From positions 1 through 54,126 of the forward strand of contig NZ_LT828548.1 of NCBI RefSeq assembly GCF_900170035.1: DNA of 54,126 bases, read 5' to 3'. Positions 1 through 7,238 of the stretch are shown piece after piece; position 1 is the stretch's first letter, and every line of letters begins with the position of its first letter. The position numbers were made by a program, and so were the translations under genes. Source of the stretch: Desulfamplus magnetovallimortis. GTDB taxonomy: Bacteria > Desulfobacterota > Desulfobacteria > Desulfobacterales > Desulfobacteraceae. The notes beneath the pieces were generated by a model, which did not search any database, was not told where the DNA came from, and worked only from the letters and a program-made list of their open reading frames with translations.

Positions 1-1
1 T

Positions 2-112
2 ATAGACCAAAGTCGGAAGTCAGATTGGGATAGTGAACCCAAAAACTCATGGAGCAAACAAGGACACAAAAAAAATTGGTTTACGCCATCCAGTTCAAAA
101 ATAGATGAATAA
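2..112 (+). CDS. 3' end of an unidentified protein (partial at window edge)
   Basis: The frame starting at base 2 is open from the window edge to a TAA at 110-112 and gives about 36 hydrophilic residues rich in Ser, Lys, Asn and Trp. An AAGGA sequence overlaps the stop codon and lies just before the next start (ATG 119 or 125). That spacing is typical of an operon, so I read this as the tail of the preceding gene. No family can be recognised from this piece. If the next gene is a CDP-alcohol phosphatidyltransferase relative, a phosphatidylserine decarboxylase would be a natural upstream gene, but nothing in these residues shows that. Confidence 0.4.
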   Translation: MDQSRKSDWDSEPKNSWSKQGHKKNWFTPSSSKIDE

Positions 113-118
113 GGAAAA

Positions 119-474
119 ATGAAAATGAAACGATTATTTCCCCCCCCTTGAATATCTCAACATCCCCAATCTAGTGACATCCCTGTCTGTCATCATTGGC
201 CTTACGAGTTTTTTTCTTGCACTCAAGCAGCAGACTTTTCTGGCAGCGGCTCTGTTACTTCATTGTGCTTTTTGCAGCCAGTAAAATGTCGGAGATGCCT
301 GAAATCGCTGTGAATATCAGCTTTGGTATCTTTTTTTGCGTTACAGCTTTCATGCAGCTCTCATCGATACTCATCGGCAAGGATGGACGATTGACGAAAT
401 TCTTGTTTATAGTGACGCCATTGGCATCTATTATTTGTGTTATTAGGCTTATTATGTCTAAGGGGAATGTGTAA
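119..474 (+). pseudogene. Small multi-spanning membrane protein broken by two frameshifts; N-terminus resembles CDP-alcohol phosphatidyltransferases
   Basis: From ATG 119 or 125 (AAGGA upstream) the frame reads MKRLFPP and then hits a stop right after a run of eight C at 140-147. Removing one C opens a frame with LNIPNLVTSLSVIIGLTSFF and a second hydrophobic segment, ending at TAA 282-284. From about 262 the +1 frame continues with two more membrane-like segments to TAA 472-474. Joined, the frames give roughly 116 residues with four hydrophobic segments. The NIPN(L)-T-LS-GL start resembles PssA/PgsA-type enzymes, but their DGxxARxxxxxxxxGxxxD motif is absent, so the catalytic part is deleted or the likeness is superficial. 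A shorter reading from TTG 196 is open for 92 residues but starts inside the first hydrophobic segment. Confidence 0.4.
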
Positions 475-558
475 TTATGGTACTATTGCGGGAAAGCTGG
501 AATGTATGTTCGATACCTTGGTAGGCTTTTGGGATTTGTCTGGCATTTGACTTAATCA

Positions 559-732
559 CTCAAAATCGACATCTTATTGCTTTTTTAGAAGTTATTGCAG
601 TTGTCTGAACCAGGATAACCAGGATGGATAGGATGCTCAGGATAGATAATCCTGCCTTATCTTGTTAATCTTGGGAATCCTGATTCAGACAGTGTTGACA
701 AGCCTTACAAGATCATAGGTGTCGATTTTGAG
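559..732 (-). mobile_element. Family 1 MITE-like element, copy 1 (reverse orientation)
   Basis: A 174-bp element with inverted ends CTCAAAATCGACA and TGTCGATTTTGAG and an interior rich in alternating AGGAT/ATCCT words. It is flanked by perfect 6-bp direct repeats TAATCA (553-558 and 733-738), as expected of a transposed element. There is no coding capacity. The stretch from 739 to 812 repeats part of the interior (AATCAGGATAA, CCTTATCCTGTTAATCCC) and looks like an older fragment of the same family. Together with the family 4 repeat this accounts for the gap 475-894. Confidence 0.8.
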
Positions 733-812
733 TAATCAGGATAAAAGTGATAATCAGGATAAATAATACTGCCTTATCCTGTTAATCCCAAATACCCTGA
801 TTCATAAGAAGC

Positions 813-900
813 TTGAACTGAGCGCCCTTCGGGCGGGCTTTTCCATAACTAACTGCTTTTGCATGATAAAAATGGAAATTCCTATACTATTAAATTAAGA
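813..900 (+). repeat. Family 4 repeat, copy 1, with a terminator-like GC hairpin
   Basis: Two blocks are shared with the inverted copy at 11961-12044: GAACTnAGCGCCCT plus CGGGCGGGCTT, and ATGGAAATTCCTAT plus CTATTAAATTAA. The first block contains the hairpin CGCCC-TTC-GGGCG followed by GGCTTTT, which reads as an intrinsic terminator on the plus strand. The second block ends at the stop codon of the homocysteine methyltransferase gene on the minus strand. The sequence between the blocks differs in the two copies, so only the blocks are conserved. Confidence 0.55.
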
Positions 901-1884
901 ATGAATCATTTGCGATATTTTTCGTATAAAATCTGGAGTTGTACCACAGCACCCTCCAACTACATTTACACCTATATCTTTAAGTTTTTTAATATTTTCG
1001 CAGAAAAATTCTGGAGTTTCAGGATAGACAATTGACTCTCCAATGGTGGATGGTGCTCCTGCATTGGGTTGTATGATCATGGGAGCATCAATTCCATCCC
1101 TTATTACATGGGCAAGGTCAATCATGGTATCACTTGCAATGGAACAGTTTGCTCCCACAACCGATGCACCTGCGTCCAGCATTTTTTTCATGCTCTCAAC
1201 AGGTTTGTTGCCCATTATTGTAAAAAATCCGCTGGGTTTTTTCTGGAATGTCATGGTGGCAAAGATGGGCAGAGATGAGATCTTCCTAATGCCCTTGATG
1301 GCCGCAAGAACTTCATTTAAATCAAAAAAGGTCTCTGCAATAAAGCAATCTACGCCAGCAAATGAATCACTTTCTTCTGCGCTTTGTACTATGTACCTTG
1401 CCTGTCTTTCAAAATGCGCAACAGCCTCTTCAAAAGAGAGCACTCCTGCTGGTTGAAGCATTTCACCAAGGGGGCCTATGTCACCTGCCACATATTTTCT
1501 TGATGCACTGATGTTACCACCACCACTGCCATTACTACTACTAACACTAACACATTTGCTATTATTATGATTATACTCTAATGCTGCTTCACAGGCAATT
1601 TTAACAGCAGCACTGTTTATCTTTTTTACGGTTTCATCCTGTTCCAGCTCTTTTATTACACCCATTCTCATGAGTTTAAAGGCTGAAGCACCAAACGTAT
1701 TTATGGTGGCAACATCAGCACCTGCATCAAAATAGGCACTGTGAATCTTTTGAATTTCTTCAGGCTTTTCAATGTTCCATATTTCGGAGGCTTTGCCCCC
1801 TTTTAGTCCTGCCTGCATAAGCATGGAGCCCATTGCTCCGTCAAAAATCAATCCTTTTTCTTTTACCCTGTCCAGAATATTCAT
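895..1884 (-). CDS. Homocysteine S-methyltransferase family protein
   Basis: A 329-residue protein of the pfam02574 family, which uses a zinc-bound homocysteine thiolate as methyl acceptor. The start has the family GAMGSMLMQ motif (residues 16-24). The three zinc-ligand cysteines are visible: Cys247 in VGANCS and Cys312/Cys313 in GGCCGTT near the C-terminus. The length fits a stand-alone homocysteine-binding domain, as in betaine-homocysteine methyltransferase, MmuM or the split MetH N-domain; no B12 domain follows. The methyl donor cannot be told from sequence. A Ser/Gly/Asn-rich insert at about residues 112-126 is unusual and is encoded by simple ACC/ACT-like DNA. AAGGA lies 7 nt before the ATG. 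tilS lies just upstream on the same strand. Confidence 0.88.
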   Translation of the reverse strand: MNILDRVKEKGLIFDGAMGSMLMQAGLKGGKASEIWNIEKPEEIQKIHSAYFDAGADVATINTFGASAFKLMRMGVIKELEQDETVKKINSAAVKIACEAALEYNHNNSKCVSVSSSNGSGGGNISASRKYVAGDIGPLGEMLQPAGVLSFEEAVAHFERQARYIVQSAEESDSFAGVDCFIAETFFDLNEVLAAIKGIRKISSLPIFATMTFQKKPSGFFTIMGNKPVESMKKMLDAGASVVGANCSIASDTMIDLAHVIRDGIDAPMIIQPNAGAPSTIGESIVYPETPEFFCENIKKLKDIGVNVVGGCCGTTPDFIRKISQMIHS

Positions 1885-1898
1885 GGATAGTTCCTTTA

Positions 1899-1933
1899 TT
1901 TTTTTACCGTGGAAATGTGTACAAGTTTTTATC
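1899..1933 (+). repeat. Degenerate copy of the covarying-hairpin repeat
   Basis: TTTTTACCGTGGAAATG followed by GTACAAG matches the head of the elements at 3274, 11600 and 41228. Its hairpin is weakened (GGAAA against TTTTT with wobbles) and the GGGGGTGGC part is missing. It lies in the short gap between tilS and the homocysteine methyltransferase gene. Confidence 0.45.
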
Positions 1934-1934
1934 T

Positions 1935-3056
1935 TTATTGCCTTAATTTACATTTTTCCCTTCCAAGCTCCCTCAATGGTCGAGATTCCTGCCTGAAGCA
2001 TATTGCATCACGGGATCTGATCATACGGATTCTTCCCGGAAGATCAAGGAATTTACCCTGATTCCCTGAATAAATTAAGGATATAATATCTTCAATATGC
2101 CCCATACTTATAGTTTTTAAATTGCCTTTTACCTCTTCAATGGATCGTCTTGCAAGTCGCCTTGCAAGTGCTTTGGGAATTTTACTGAAAATTTTGCGTG
2201 GCAGGCAGACCTCTTTTTCATGCTCTTCATTATTGTCCATCCTTAAAGATTCTGACCCTGAAATTACATGTGCATCTGAGTTGCTTATTGTGAAAGATGC
2301 TGATTTGAAAATTTTCTCTGTCTCCATACTCATCCATGAATCCTCATCCATCAATATCTGGCTTAATCGGTTTAAGGAATCTTTTACAGATGGATTATAT
2401 TCCTGTTCAAGATGGGGAATAAGAGAGTGTCTTATTCTGTTTCTGAGGTAGCTTTTATCACTGTTTGAACTGTCGAGCACAAAAGGCTGGTTTTTTAAAT
2501 CAAGCCACTCCATTATCTCCTTTCTGGATATTTCAATCATTGGGCGAACAATGGTAATATAATCTCTGGACGCTCTTTTTATGCATGGTAAACAGGAGAT
2601 ATCTGTTTTGGAAGGCTGATTTAATGGGCGAGTGGGCGGTATTCCTGCAAGTCCCTTTGTACCACTTCCCCTTAGAAGATTCATCAATACAAGCTCAGCA
2701 TTGTCATCACTGTTGTGACCAAGTGCTATGCATTGATAACCGTGGGTTTTTGCAAGATCTTTGTAAAATGCATAACGAACATTTCTGGCAGTCTCTTCAA
2801 ATGATCTTTTTTCAGCTTTTGCCATTGCAGGAACATCTGTTATTGAAACATGGCAGGGGATATTATACCGGCGGGCAAGTTCACGTACAAAGGCTTCATC
2901 CCTGTCTGACTCTTCTCCCCTGAGCTTGTGGTTTATGTGGGCAATTCCCAGGGTGAGTTCATATAAATTCTGAAGTTCAAGCAGGAGAAGGAGCAGAGCC
3001 ACGGAGTCAGGCCCCCCTGAGAGAGCCACAAGTATATGATCGTTTTGGAAGAGCAT
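1935..3056 (-). CDS. tilS: tRNA(Ile)-lysidine synthase
   Basis: Ligates lysine to C34 of tRNA-Ile2 using ATP, so that the CAU anticodon reads AUA; cytoplasmic. The N-type ATP pyrophosphatase loop SGGPDS is at residues 13-18, followed by family segments AHINHKLRGEESDRDE, ALGHNSDDNAE and RPMIEISRKEI, then a C-terminal domain. Length is 373 residues. The first ATG comes unusually late: the same frame runs 27 codons further upstream, giving a family-like lead (about S-S-A-L-A-S-V-E-K-Y-G) before M1, but has no start codon until an ATG at 3130-3128 that is one base out of frame across a run of ten A (minus strand). The true start may therefore need slippage or a corrected base count. Confidence 0.92.
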   Translation of the reverse strand: MLFQNDHILVALSGGPDSVALLLLLLELQNLYELTLGIAHINHKLRGEESDRDEAFVRELARRYNIPCHVSITDVPAMAKAEKRSFEETARNVRYAFYKDLAKTHGYQCIALGHNSDDNAELVLMNLLRGSGTKGLAGIPPTRPLNQPSKTDISCLPCIKRASRDYITIVRPMIEISRKEIMEWLDLKNQPFVLDSSNSDKSYLRNRIRHSLIPHLEQEYNPSVKDSLNRLSQILMDEDSWMSMETEKIFKSASFTISNSDAHVISGSESLRMDNNEEHEKEVCLPRKIFSKIPKALARRLARRSIEEVKGNLKTISMGHIEDIISLIYSGNQGKFLDLPGRIRMIRSRDAICFRQESRPLRELGREKCKLRQ

Positions 3057-3273
3057 TCCATATTTTTCAACTGATGCTAAGGCGCTGCTGATAAAGCATG
3101 AAGACTTTCCTGAGCTGTTTTTTTTTTCATCCCTTAAAGCACTCTTTTATCTCTTGACCTGCTTCAGAAAAATGGTGAAGAGGTTAATTTTTTCGTTTTT
3201 ATTGAAATCATTGAAAAAACACTTTAACAATATTTAAAGCATCTTACAACTCCTGAGTTTTTAAATGTCACGT

Positions 3274-3345
3274 TTTTTTACCGTGGAAATAGATACAAAT
3301 TTCCATATTCGGGGGTGGCTGGATGGCAGCCATGACCGTTTAATT
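3274..3345 (+). repeat. Covarying-hairpin repeat, best copy
   Basis: Reads TTTTTTTACCG, then stem TGGAAAT (3284-3290), loop AGATACAA, stem ATTTCCA (3299-3305), ATTCGGGGGT, then a second hairpin GGCTG-gatgg-CAGCC (3317-3331) and ATGACC. Related copies at 11600 and 41228 keep the first stem with changed base pairs, which suggests a structured RNA or a palindromic mobile repeat. It lies upstream of the DUF362 gene, but the other copies are not similarly placed before genes. The rest of 3057-3384 holds the upstream open extension of tilS and AT-rich DNA. Confidence 0.6.
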
Positions 3346-3384
3346 CATGAGTTACGAGAATAAGTTCAATATAAGGAGGATACT

Positions 3385-4314
3385 ATGGATCGTCGAGATT
3401 TTCTGAAAAAAGCAATTGGCAGCGGGATTGCAGCAGGTTCAACCCTGGCATTTACAGATTTTTCAGAAGTTGGCAAACTTTGGGCAGCTTCAAAGGAGAG
3501 CAAGTCTGCCTGGGATCTTGTGGCCGTCAAAGGTGGAGAGCCGGATCTGATGTTTGACAGTGCCATTGCCTCCCTCGGGGGAATGCAGAATTTCGTGCCC
3601 AAGGGAAGCCGTGTCCTGGTTAAGCCAAATATCGGCTGGGATGTACCGCCGGAAAGGGCTGGTAACACCCATCCCAAGCTTGTGGGGCGCATTGTCGAGC
3701 ATTGCATTACCGCAGGAGCAAAGGAGGTCTCTGTGTTTGATCACACCTGCGACAACTGGCGGCAATGTTATAAAAACAGCGGCATTGAAAAGGCTGTTAA
3801 AGAAGCTGGCGGAAAAATTATCTCTGGTGACAGCGAGGGCTACTATCAGAAAATTTCAGTGCCCATGGGAAAACGGCTTACTGAAACCATGGTACATGAA
3901 GCTCTTTTAGAGGCAGATGTCTTTATAAATGTGCCGGTTCTCAAACAGCACAGCTCTTCCATGGTCACCATCGGCATGAAAAATCTCATGGGTGTTGTCT
4001 GGGACAGAAGGTACTGGCACAGGAACGATCTACACCAGTGTATTGCCGATTTTGCATCCTTTCGAAAACCTGACCTCACAGTGGTGGACGCATATAACGT
4101 CATGAAACGAAATGGCCCCAGAGGAGTATCTGTGAACGATGTGGTGGCAATGAAAGCCCAGGTTGTTTCAACAGATTTTCTTGCAGCGGATTCGGCTGCT
4201 GCAAAACTTTTTGGTTTGGAGCCTGCTGATATCCGCCATATCAAAATCGCTTCTGAAATGAAACTTGGGCAGATGAATCTGAAAGAGCTGTCAATAAACA
4301 GGATCAAACTTTGA
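3385..4314 (+). CDS. Tat-exported DUF362 domain protein
   Basis: A 309-residue protein beginning with a clear twin-arginine signal (DRRDFLKK, then a small-residue hydrophobic stretch to about residue 35), so it is exported folded to the periplasm. The body matches DUF362: LVKPNIGWDVPPERAGNT, VSVFDHTCDNW, INVPVLKQHS and GMKNLMGVVWDR. The biochemical role of DUF362 is not established; members often sit with ferredoxin-like proteins. A strong SD (AAGGAGG) precedes the ATG. Its stop overlaps the TTG start of the next gene (TTGA), so the two are translationally coupled and probably work together in a membrane or periplasmic redox complex. Confidence 0.85.
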   Translation: MDRRDFLKKAIGSGIAAGSTLAFTDFSEVGKLWAASKESKSAWDLVAVKGGEPDLMFDSAIASLGGMQNFVPKGSRVLVKPNIGWDVPPERAGNTHPKLVGRIVEHCITAGAKEVSVFDHTCDNWRQCYKNSGIEKAVKEAGGKIISGDSEGYYQKISVPMGKRLTETMVHEALLEADVFINVPVLKQHSSSMVTIGMKNLMGVVWDRRYWHRNDLHQCIADFASFRKPDLTVVDAYNVMKRNGPRGVSVNDVVAMKAQVVSTDFLAADSAAAKLFGLEPADIRHIKIASEMKLGQMNLKELSINRIKL

Positions 4315-6191
4315 ACAAATTTGACCTTAATATTGATAAAACTGTAATGAAACTTCGCTATCTGAAAACCCTGCGCATGGTCATTGCCGTTGTTTTCTTT
4401 ATGCTGACCGCTTTCATATTCCTGGATTTCAGGGCTATGGGGACAAGAGCCATTGCCGGTGAGGTGCTTTATCTTCAGTTTGTGCCATCAATGCTCAATT
4501 TTTTGAACCATGCTGCAATTGGAGCAGCAGGATTCATTTTGGTTCTAAGCTTCACACTTCTGTTCGGTCGCATATACTGCTCCACTGTCTGCCCATTGGG
4601 AACACTACAGGATATTATAAGCCGTATGACCCGAACAAGAATAACAGGCCAGGGAAAAAAACAAAAGCGCCAAAGATTCACTTTTACCAGGCCGCAAACC
4701 ATGCTCCGCTATGGAGTTTTTTCTCTGACAGCTCTATTTTTTATAGCGGGAAGCGGCCTTTTGCTCAACTTTCTTGACCCATTCAGCAATTTCGGCAGAA
4801 TTTTTACAAACATAGTGCGTCCACTTCTGCTTGCCGCAAATAACCTTATTGCCCATCTGGCAGAGTATTTAGGCAGCAACATTCTCTATCAGGTACAATG
4901 GCAAAGAGTTGCACCTGTATCCATGGGAATTTTGATAGCTGTGGCTATCTCATTGGCGGTACTTGCGCTTGTGGGATGGTTGAGTGCACGTCATGGACGC
5001 CTTTACTGTAACTCCATCTGTCCTGTTGGGACACTTTTGGGGCTTTTTGCAAAAATATCACTTTTACGGATTCAAATTGAAAGCAGCTCCTGCATTGATT
5101 GCAGACAGTGTCAGTGGGTCTGTAAGGCTGGCTGTATTGATCTTACAACAAAAAGTATTGACATAAGTCGCTGCGTGGCCTGCTACAACTGCCTTGCCGT
5201 CTGTCCATCCAATGCATTGCAGATAAAAAATCACTGGCAGCAGCATAACCGGCGAGAGCTTCAGCAGCGTAACCGGCGACAGCTTCAGCATCATAACCGG
5301 CAAGAGCTTCAGCAGCATAATCGACAAGAGCTTCAGCAGCATAATCGACAAGAGCTTCAGCAGCATAATCGGCAAGAGATTCCAAAACCCAGACGCAGGG
5401 AGTTCATTCTTGGCATGACCCTTGGATGTATTGGTGTGCCCACTGGACATATGGGCATGACTTCTGGACTTATGGCCATGACTTCTGGATTTATGAGTAT
5501 GCCTACTGGACTTATGGGTATGCCCACTGGATTTATGGAAATGACTGTCGGAAAAGTGTATGCCGAGTCAACCGGTCAGCTTCTCCAGAGCCGGCCAACA
5601 ACCATTCCGGAAAAAAGAACTAGCCCTGTCTCTCCTCCTGGTTCTGTCAGCATAGGCCATTTTACATCCACATGCACGGCATGTCACCTCTGTGTTTCCA
5701 TCTGTCCATCGGGTATATTGGTGCCATCATTTTTAACTTATGGTATATCAGGATTGACGCAACCCCACATGAATTTTCAATCCGGTCACTGCAACTATGA
5801 ATGTACTGCCTGCACAGAAGTGTGTCCCAGTGGGGCAATCCTGCCCATTTCAAAAGAAAAAAAGAAGCTTACACAGATAGGTGTGGCAAAATTCATCAAG
5901 GAGAACTGTGTGGTATATACCGATAATACCAATTGTGGCGCTTGCTCAGAGCATTGTCCCACAAAGGCAGTTCATATGGTACCATACCACAATGCAAAAG
6001 GGCGGAAACTCGTAATACCCAAGATTAATGAATCCATATGCGTGGGATGCGGAGGATGCGAACACGCATGCCCCACAAAACCATACAGAGCAATATATAT
6101 TGACGGAAATCCGGTGCACAGGGTTGCAGAAAAACCTGTTGAAAAGATATTGGAACAAAAGATGGATGGTAATGAGGATTTCCCATTCTAA
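4311..6191 (+). CDS. NapH-like membrane ferredoxin fused to a Tat-type, NapG-like ferredoxin domain
   Basis: 626 residues, TTG start coupled to the DUF362 gene. Residues 1-255 resemble NapH/PceC-type quinol-linked membrane proteins: several transmembrane helices and two CxxxCP motifs (CSTVCP at 90-95, CNSICP at 233-238). Two 4Fe-4S motifs follow (CIDCRQCQWVC from 261; CVACYNCLAVCP). Residues 310-357 are six copies of an 8-residue unit of type QQHNRQEL. Then comes RRREFILG (361-368), a twin-arginine-like motif, a hydrophobic stretch built of 7-residue repeats (375-409), and GKVYAES like a signal cleavage site. The C-terminus has four more ferredoxin cysteine sets (CTACHLCVSICP, CTACTEVCP, CGACSEHCP, CVGCGGCEHACP). 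NapH and NapG are usually separate; here they appear fused. Likely role: moving electrons between quinols and a periplasmic partner. Confidence 0.82.
   Translation: MNKFDLNIDKTVMKLRYLKTLRMVIAVVFFMLTAFIFLDFRAMGTRAIAGEVLYLQFVPSMLNFLNHAAIGAAGFILVLSFTLLFGRIYCSTVCPLGTLQDIISRMTRTRITGQGKKQKRQRFTFTRPQTMLRYGVFSLTALFFIAGSGLLLNFLDPFSNFGRIFTNIVRPLLLAANNLIAHLAEYLGSNILYQVQWQRVAPVSMGILIAVAISLAVLALVGWLSARHGRLYCNSICPVGTLLGLFAKISLLRIQIESSSCIDCRQCQWVCKAGCIDLTTKSIDISRCVACYNCLAVCPSNALQIKNHWQQHNRRELQQRNRRQLQHHNRQELQQHNRQELQQHNRQELQQHNRQEIPKPRRREFILGMTLGCIGVPTGHMGMTSGLMAMTSGFMSMPTGLMGMPTGFMEMTVGKVYAESTGQLLQSRPTTIPEKRTSPVSPPGSVSIGHFTSTCTACHLCVSICPSGILVPSFLTYGISGLTQPHMNFQSGHCNYECTACTEVCPSGAILPISKEKKKLTQIGVAKFIKENCVVYTDNTNCGACSEHCPTKAVHMVPYHNAKGRKLVIPKINESICVGCGGCEHACPTKPYRAIYIDGNPVHRVAEKPVEKILEQKMDGNEDFPF
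5238..5381 (+). repeat. 24-bp in-frame tandem repeat, six units
   Basis: Six consecutive 24-bp units encode QQHNRREL, QQRNRRQL, QHHNRQEL, QQHNRQEL, QQHNRQEL and QQHNRQEI. Units 4 and 5 are nearly identical at the DNA level while the first three have diverged, so expansion is recent at the 3' side. The unit length keeps frame, so copy-number change would only lengthen a polar, Gln/His/Arg-rich linker between the membrane part and the twin-arginine motif. Confidence 0.85.
5433..5537 (+). repeat. 21-bp in-frame tandem repeat in the presumed Tat h-region
   Basis: Five 21-bp units encode GVPTGHM, GMTSGLM, AMTSGFM, SMPTGLM and GMPTGFM, followed by a diverged EMTVGKV. It begins 22 nt after the twin-arginine codons and ends just before the VYA-type putative cleavage site. 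It therefore makes up most of the hydrophobic part of the signal-like segment. Confidence 0.8.
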
Positions 6192-6227
6192 GGGAGCTCA
6201 GAATAAATAGGGCATTCACCATAAATA

Positions 6228-6492
6228 CTCAAAGTCAACACCTATGATTTTGTAAGCCTTGTCAATACTGTCTGAATCAGGAATCCCAAGATTAACAAAG
6301 ATAAAGCAGGATTATATCTACTCAAAATCGACACCTATAACCTCTTGAGCCTTGTCAATATTGTCTGAATCAGGATGCCCAGGATGATAATGATTTACAG
6401 GATAAAAATCCTGAGCATCCTGTAAATCCTGGTTATCCTGATTCAGACAAATGCAAGAACTTCTGAAAAAGCAATAAGATGTAGATTTTGAG
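6228..6492 (+). mobile_element. Family 1 MITE-like element, compound copy with two left ends
   Basis: It starts CTCAAAGTCAACACC and ends GTAGATTTTGAG, with perfect 6-bp direct repeats TAAATA outside (6222-6227 and 6493-6498). Inside, at about 6321, a second full left end (CTCAAAATCGACACC) begins, but only one right end exists. The left half is therefore duplicated, by recombination between copies or by a partly deleted nested insertion. The element fills most of the 454-bp gap between the polyferredoxin and nfeD genes; a short ATCCTTCAGATGAAGGAT palindrome follows at about 6588-6602. Confidence 0.72.
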
Positions 6493-6645
6493 TAAATACT
6501 GATTCTTCATATGGATTCATTTTCCGTTTCCGGGTCGTGGAAAAAATGCTAAGATAAATCCTCCACAGTGGAAAGCTTCTGTTTTTTCATCCTTCAGATG
6601 AAGGATGCCAACAAATTAATTAATGAATACAAAAAAAGGAAATAA

Positions 6646-7098
6646 ATGGAAATATCATCTCCACTGGCCTGGTTTTTTGCAGGTATCGCCTTTATGGTTA
6701 TTGAAATGTTATTGCCGGGATTTGTTGTCATTTTTTTTGCTTTTGGCAGCTTTATTGCTTCCATTGCGGCATGGCTGCTTGATATCAGTATAACAATCCA
6801 GACATGGATTTTTATCATATCATCACTGTTGCTTCTTTTTTCCTTGAGAAAACTTGGCATAAAACTGTTGAAGGGCGATGTCCATAACAGCATGAATGAC
6901 AACTATGCAGACTCCAGAGTTGGCAAAAATGCAGTTGTCACAAAAAAAATCACTCCTTCTTTAACAGGGGAAATCAAGTTTGCAGGCAGTTTCTGGAGAG
7001 CATCTTCAGAAACTGAAATTAATGAAGGAGAAACTGTGGTAATTGTGAACAAGGCTTCGGAAGATGGCCTTACCTTTATGGTAAAGCCCCTCGAATAA
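6646..7098 (+). CDS. NfeD-like membrane protein
   Basis: 150 residues with hydrophobic helices in the first half (SSPLAWFFAGIAFMVIEMLLP; two more before residue 68) and a C-terminal OB-fold-like domain (residues about 85-150, VGKNAVVTKKITPSLTGEIKFAGSFWRA). This matches the short NfeD/YbbK type. Family knowledge: these proteins partner SPFH/stomatin proteins encoded next door and act in membrane microdomain organisation. AAAGGA lies 6 nt before the ATG. The stomatin gene follows on the same strand, separated by an inserted family 2 repeat. Confidence 0.85.
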   Translation: MEISSPLAWFFAGIAFMVIEMLLPGFVVIFFAFGSFIASIAAWLLDISITIQTWIFIISSLLLLFSLRKLGIKLLKGDVHNSMNDNYADSRVGKNAVVTKKITPSLTGEIKFAGSFWRASSETEINEGETVVIVNKASEDGLTFMVKPLE

Positions 7099-7100
7099 AC

Positions 7101-7206
7101 GGCAAGCTTCATTTCCCGTTTTACACTTTCCGGAGAGAAAATTTTGAGTTGCGGGAATCTCTTACAAAAAAGTGTAAAGTGCTTTTGGGTTCAAATGGAG
7201 GATGTC
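7101..7206 (+). mobile_element. Family 2 MITE-like element, copy A, between nfeD and stomatin
   Basis: 106 bp, eroded ends GGCAAGCTTCAT and ATGGAGGATGTC, inner inverted words TTTTACACTTT and AAAAGTGTAAA. Flanked by near-identical 8-bp direct repeats GAATAAAC (7093-7100, covering the nfeD stop codon) and TAATAAAC (7207-7214). It inserted directly behind the nfeD stop and widened the operon gap. Confidence 0.78.
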
Positions 7207-7238
7207 TAATAAACAACAGTTTTTTAAGGGAGAGTGCA

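Noticed and set aside
1043-1456. Plus-strand frames across the homocysteine methyltransferase gene
   Set aside because: Antisense shadow of a well-supported gene; no SD or recognisable product.
5064-5450. Minus-strand open frames with regular LLKLLSIML-type or AAEALVDY-type repeats
   Set aside because: They are the antisense reading of the 24-bp tandem repeat inside the polyferredoxin gene; no SD and no independent support.
6228-6492. CRISPR-like impression of repeated CAGGAT/ATCCTG words
   Set aside because: No constant repeat with regular spacers; the words lie inside elements with inverted ends and target duplications.
7149-7238. Longer N-terminus for the stomatin protein
   Set aside because: It translates the inserted family 2 element; the ATG at 7239 has a proper SD and gives the normal N-terminal helix.
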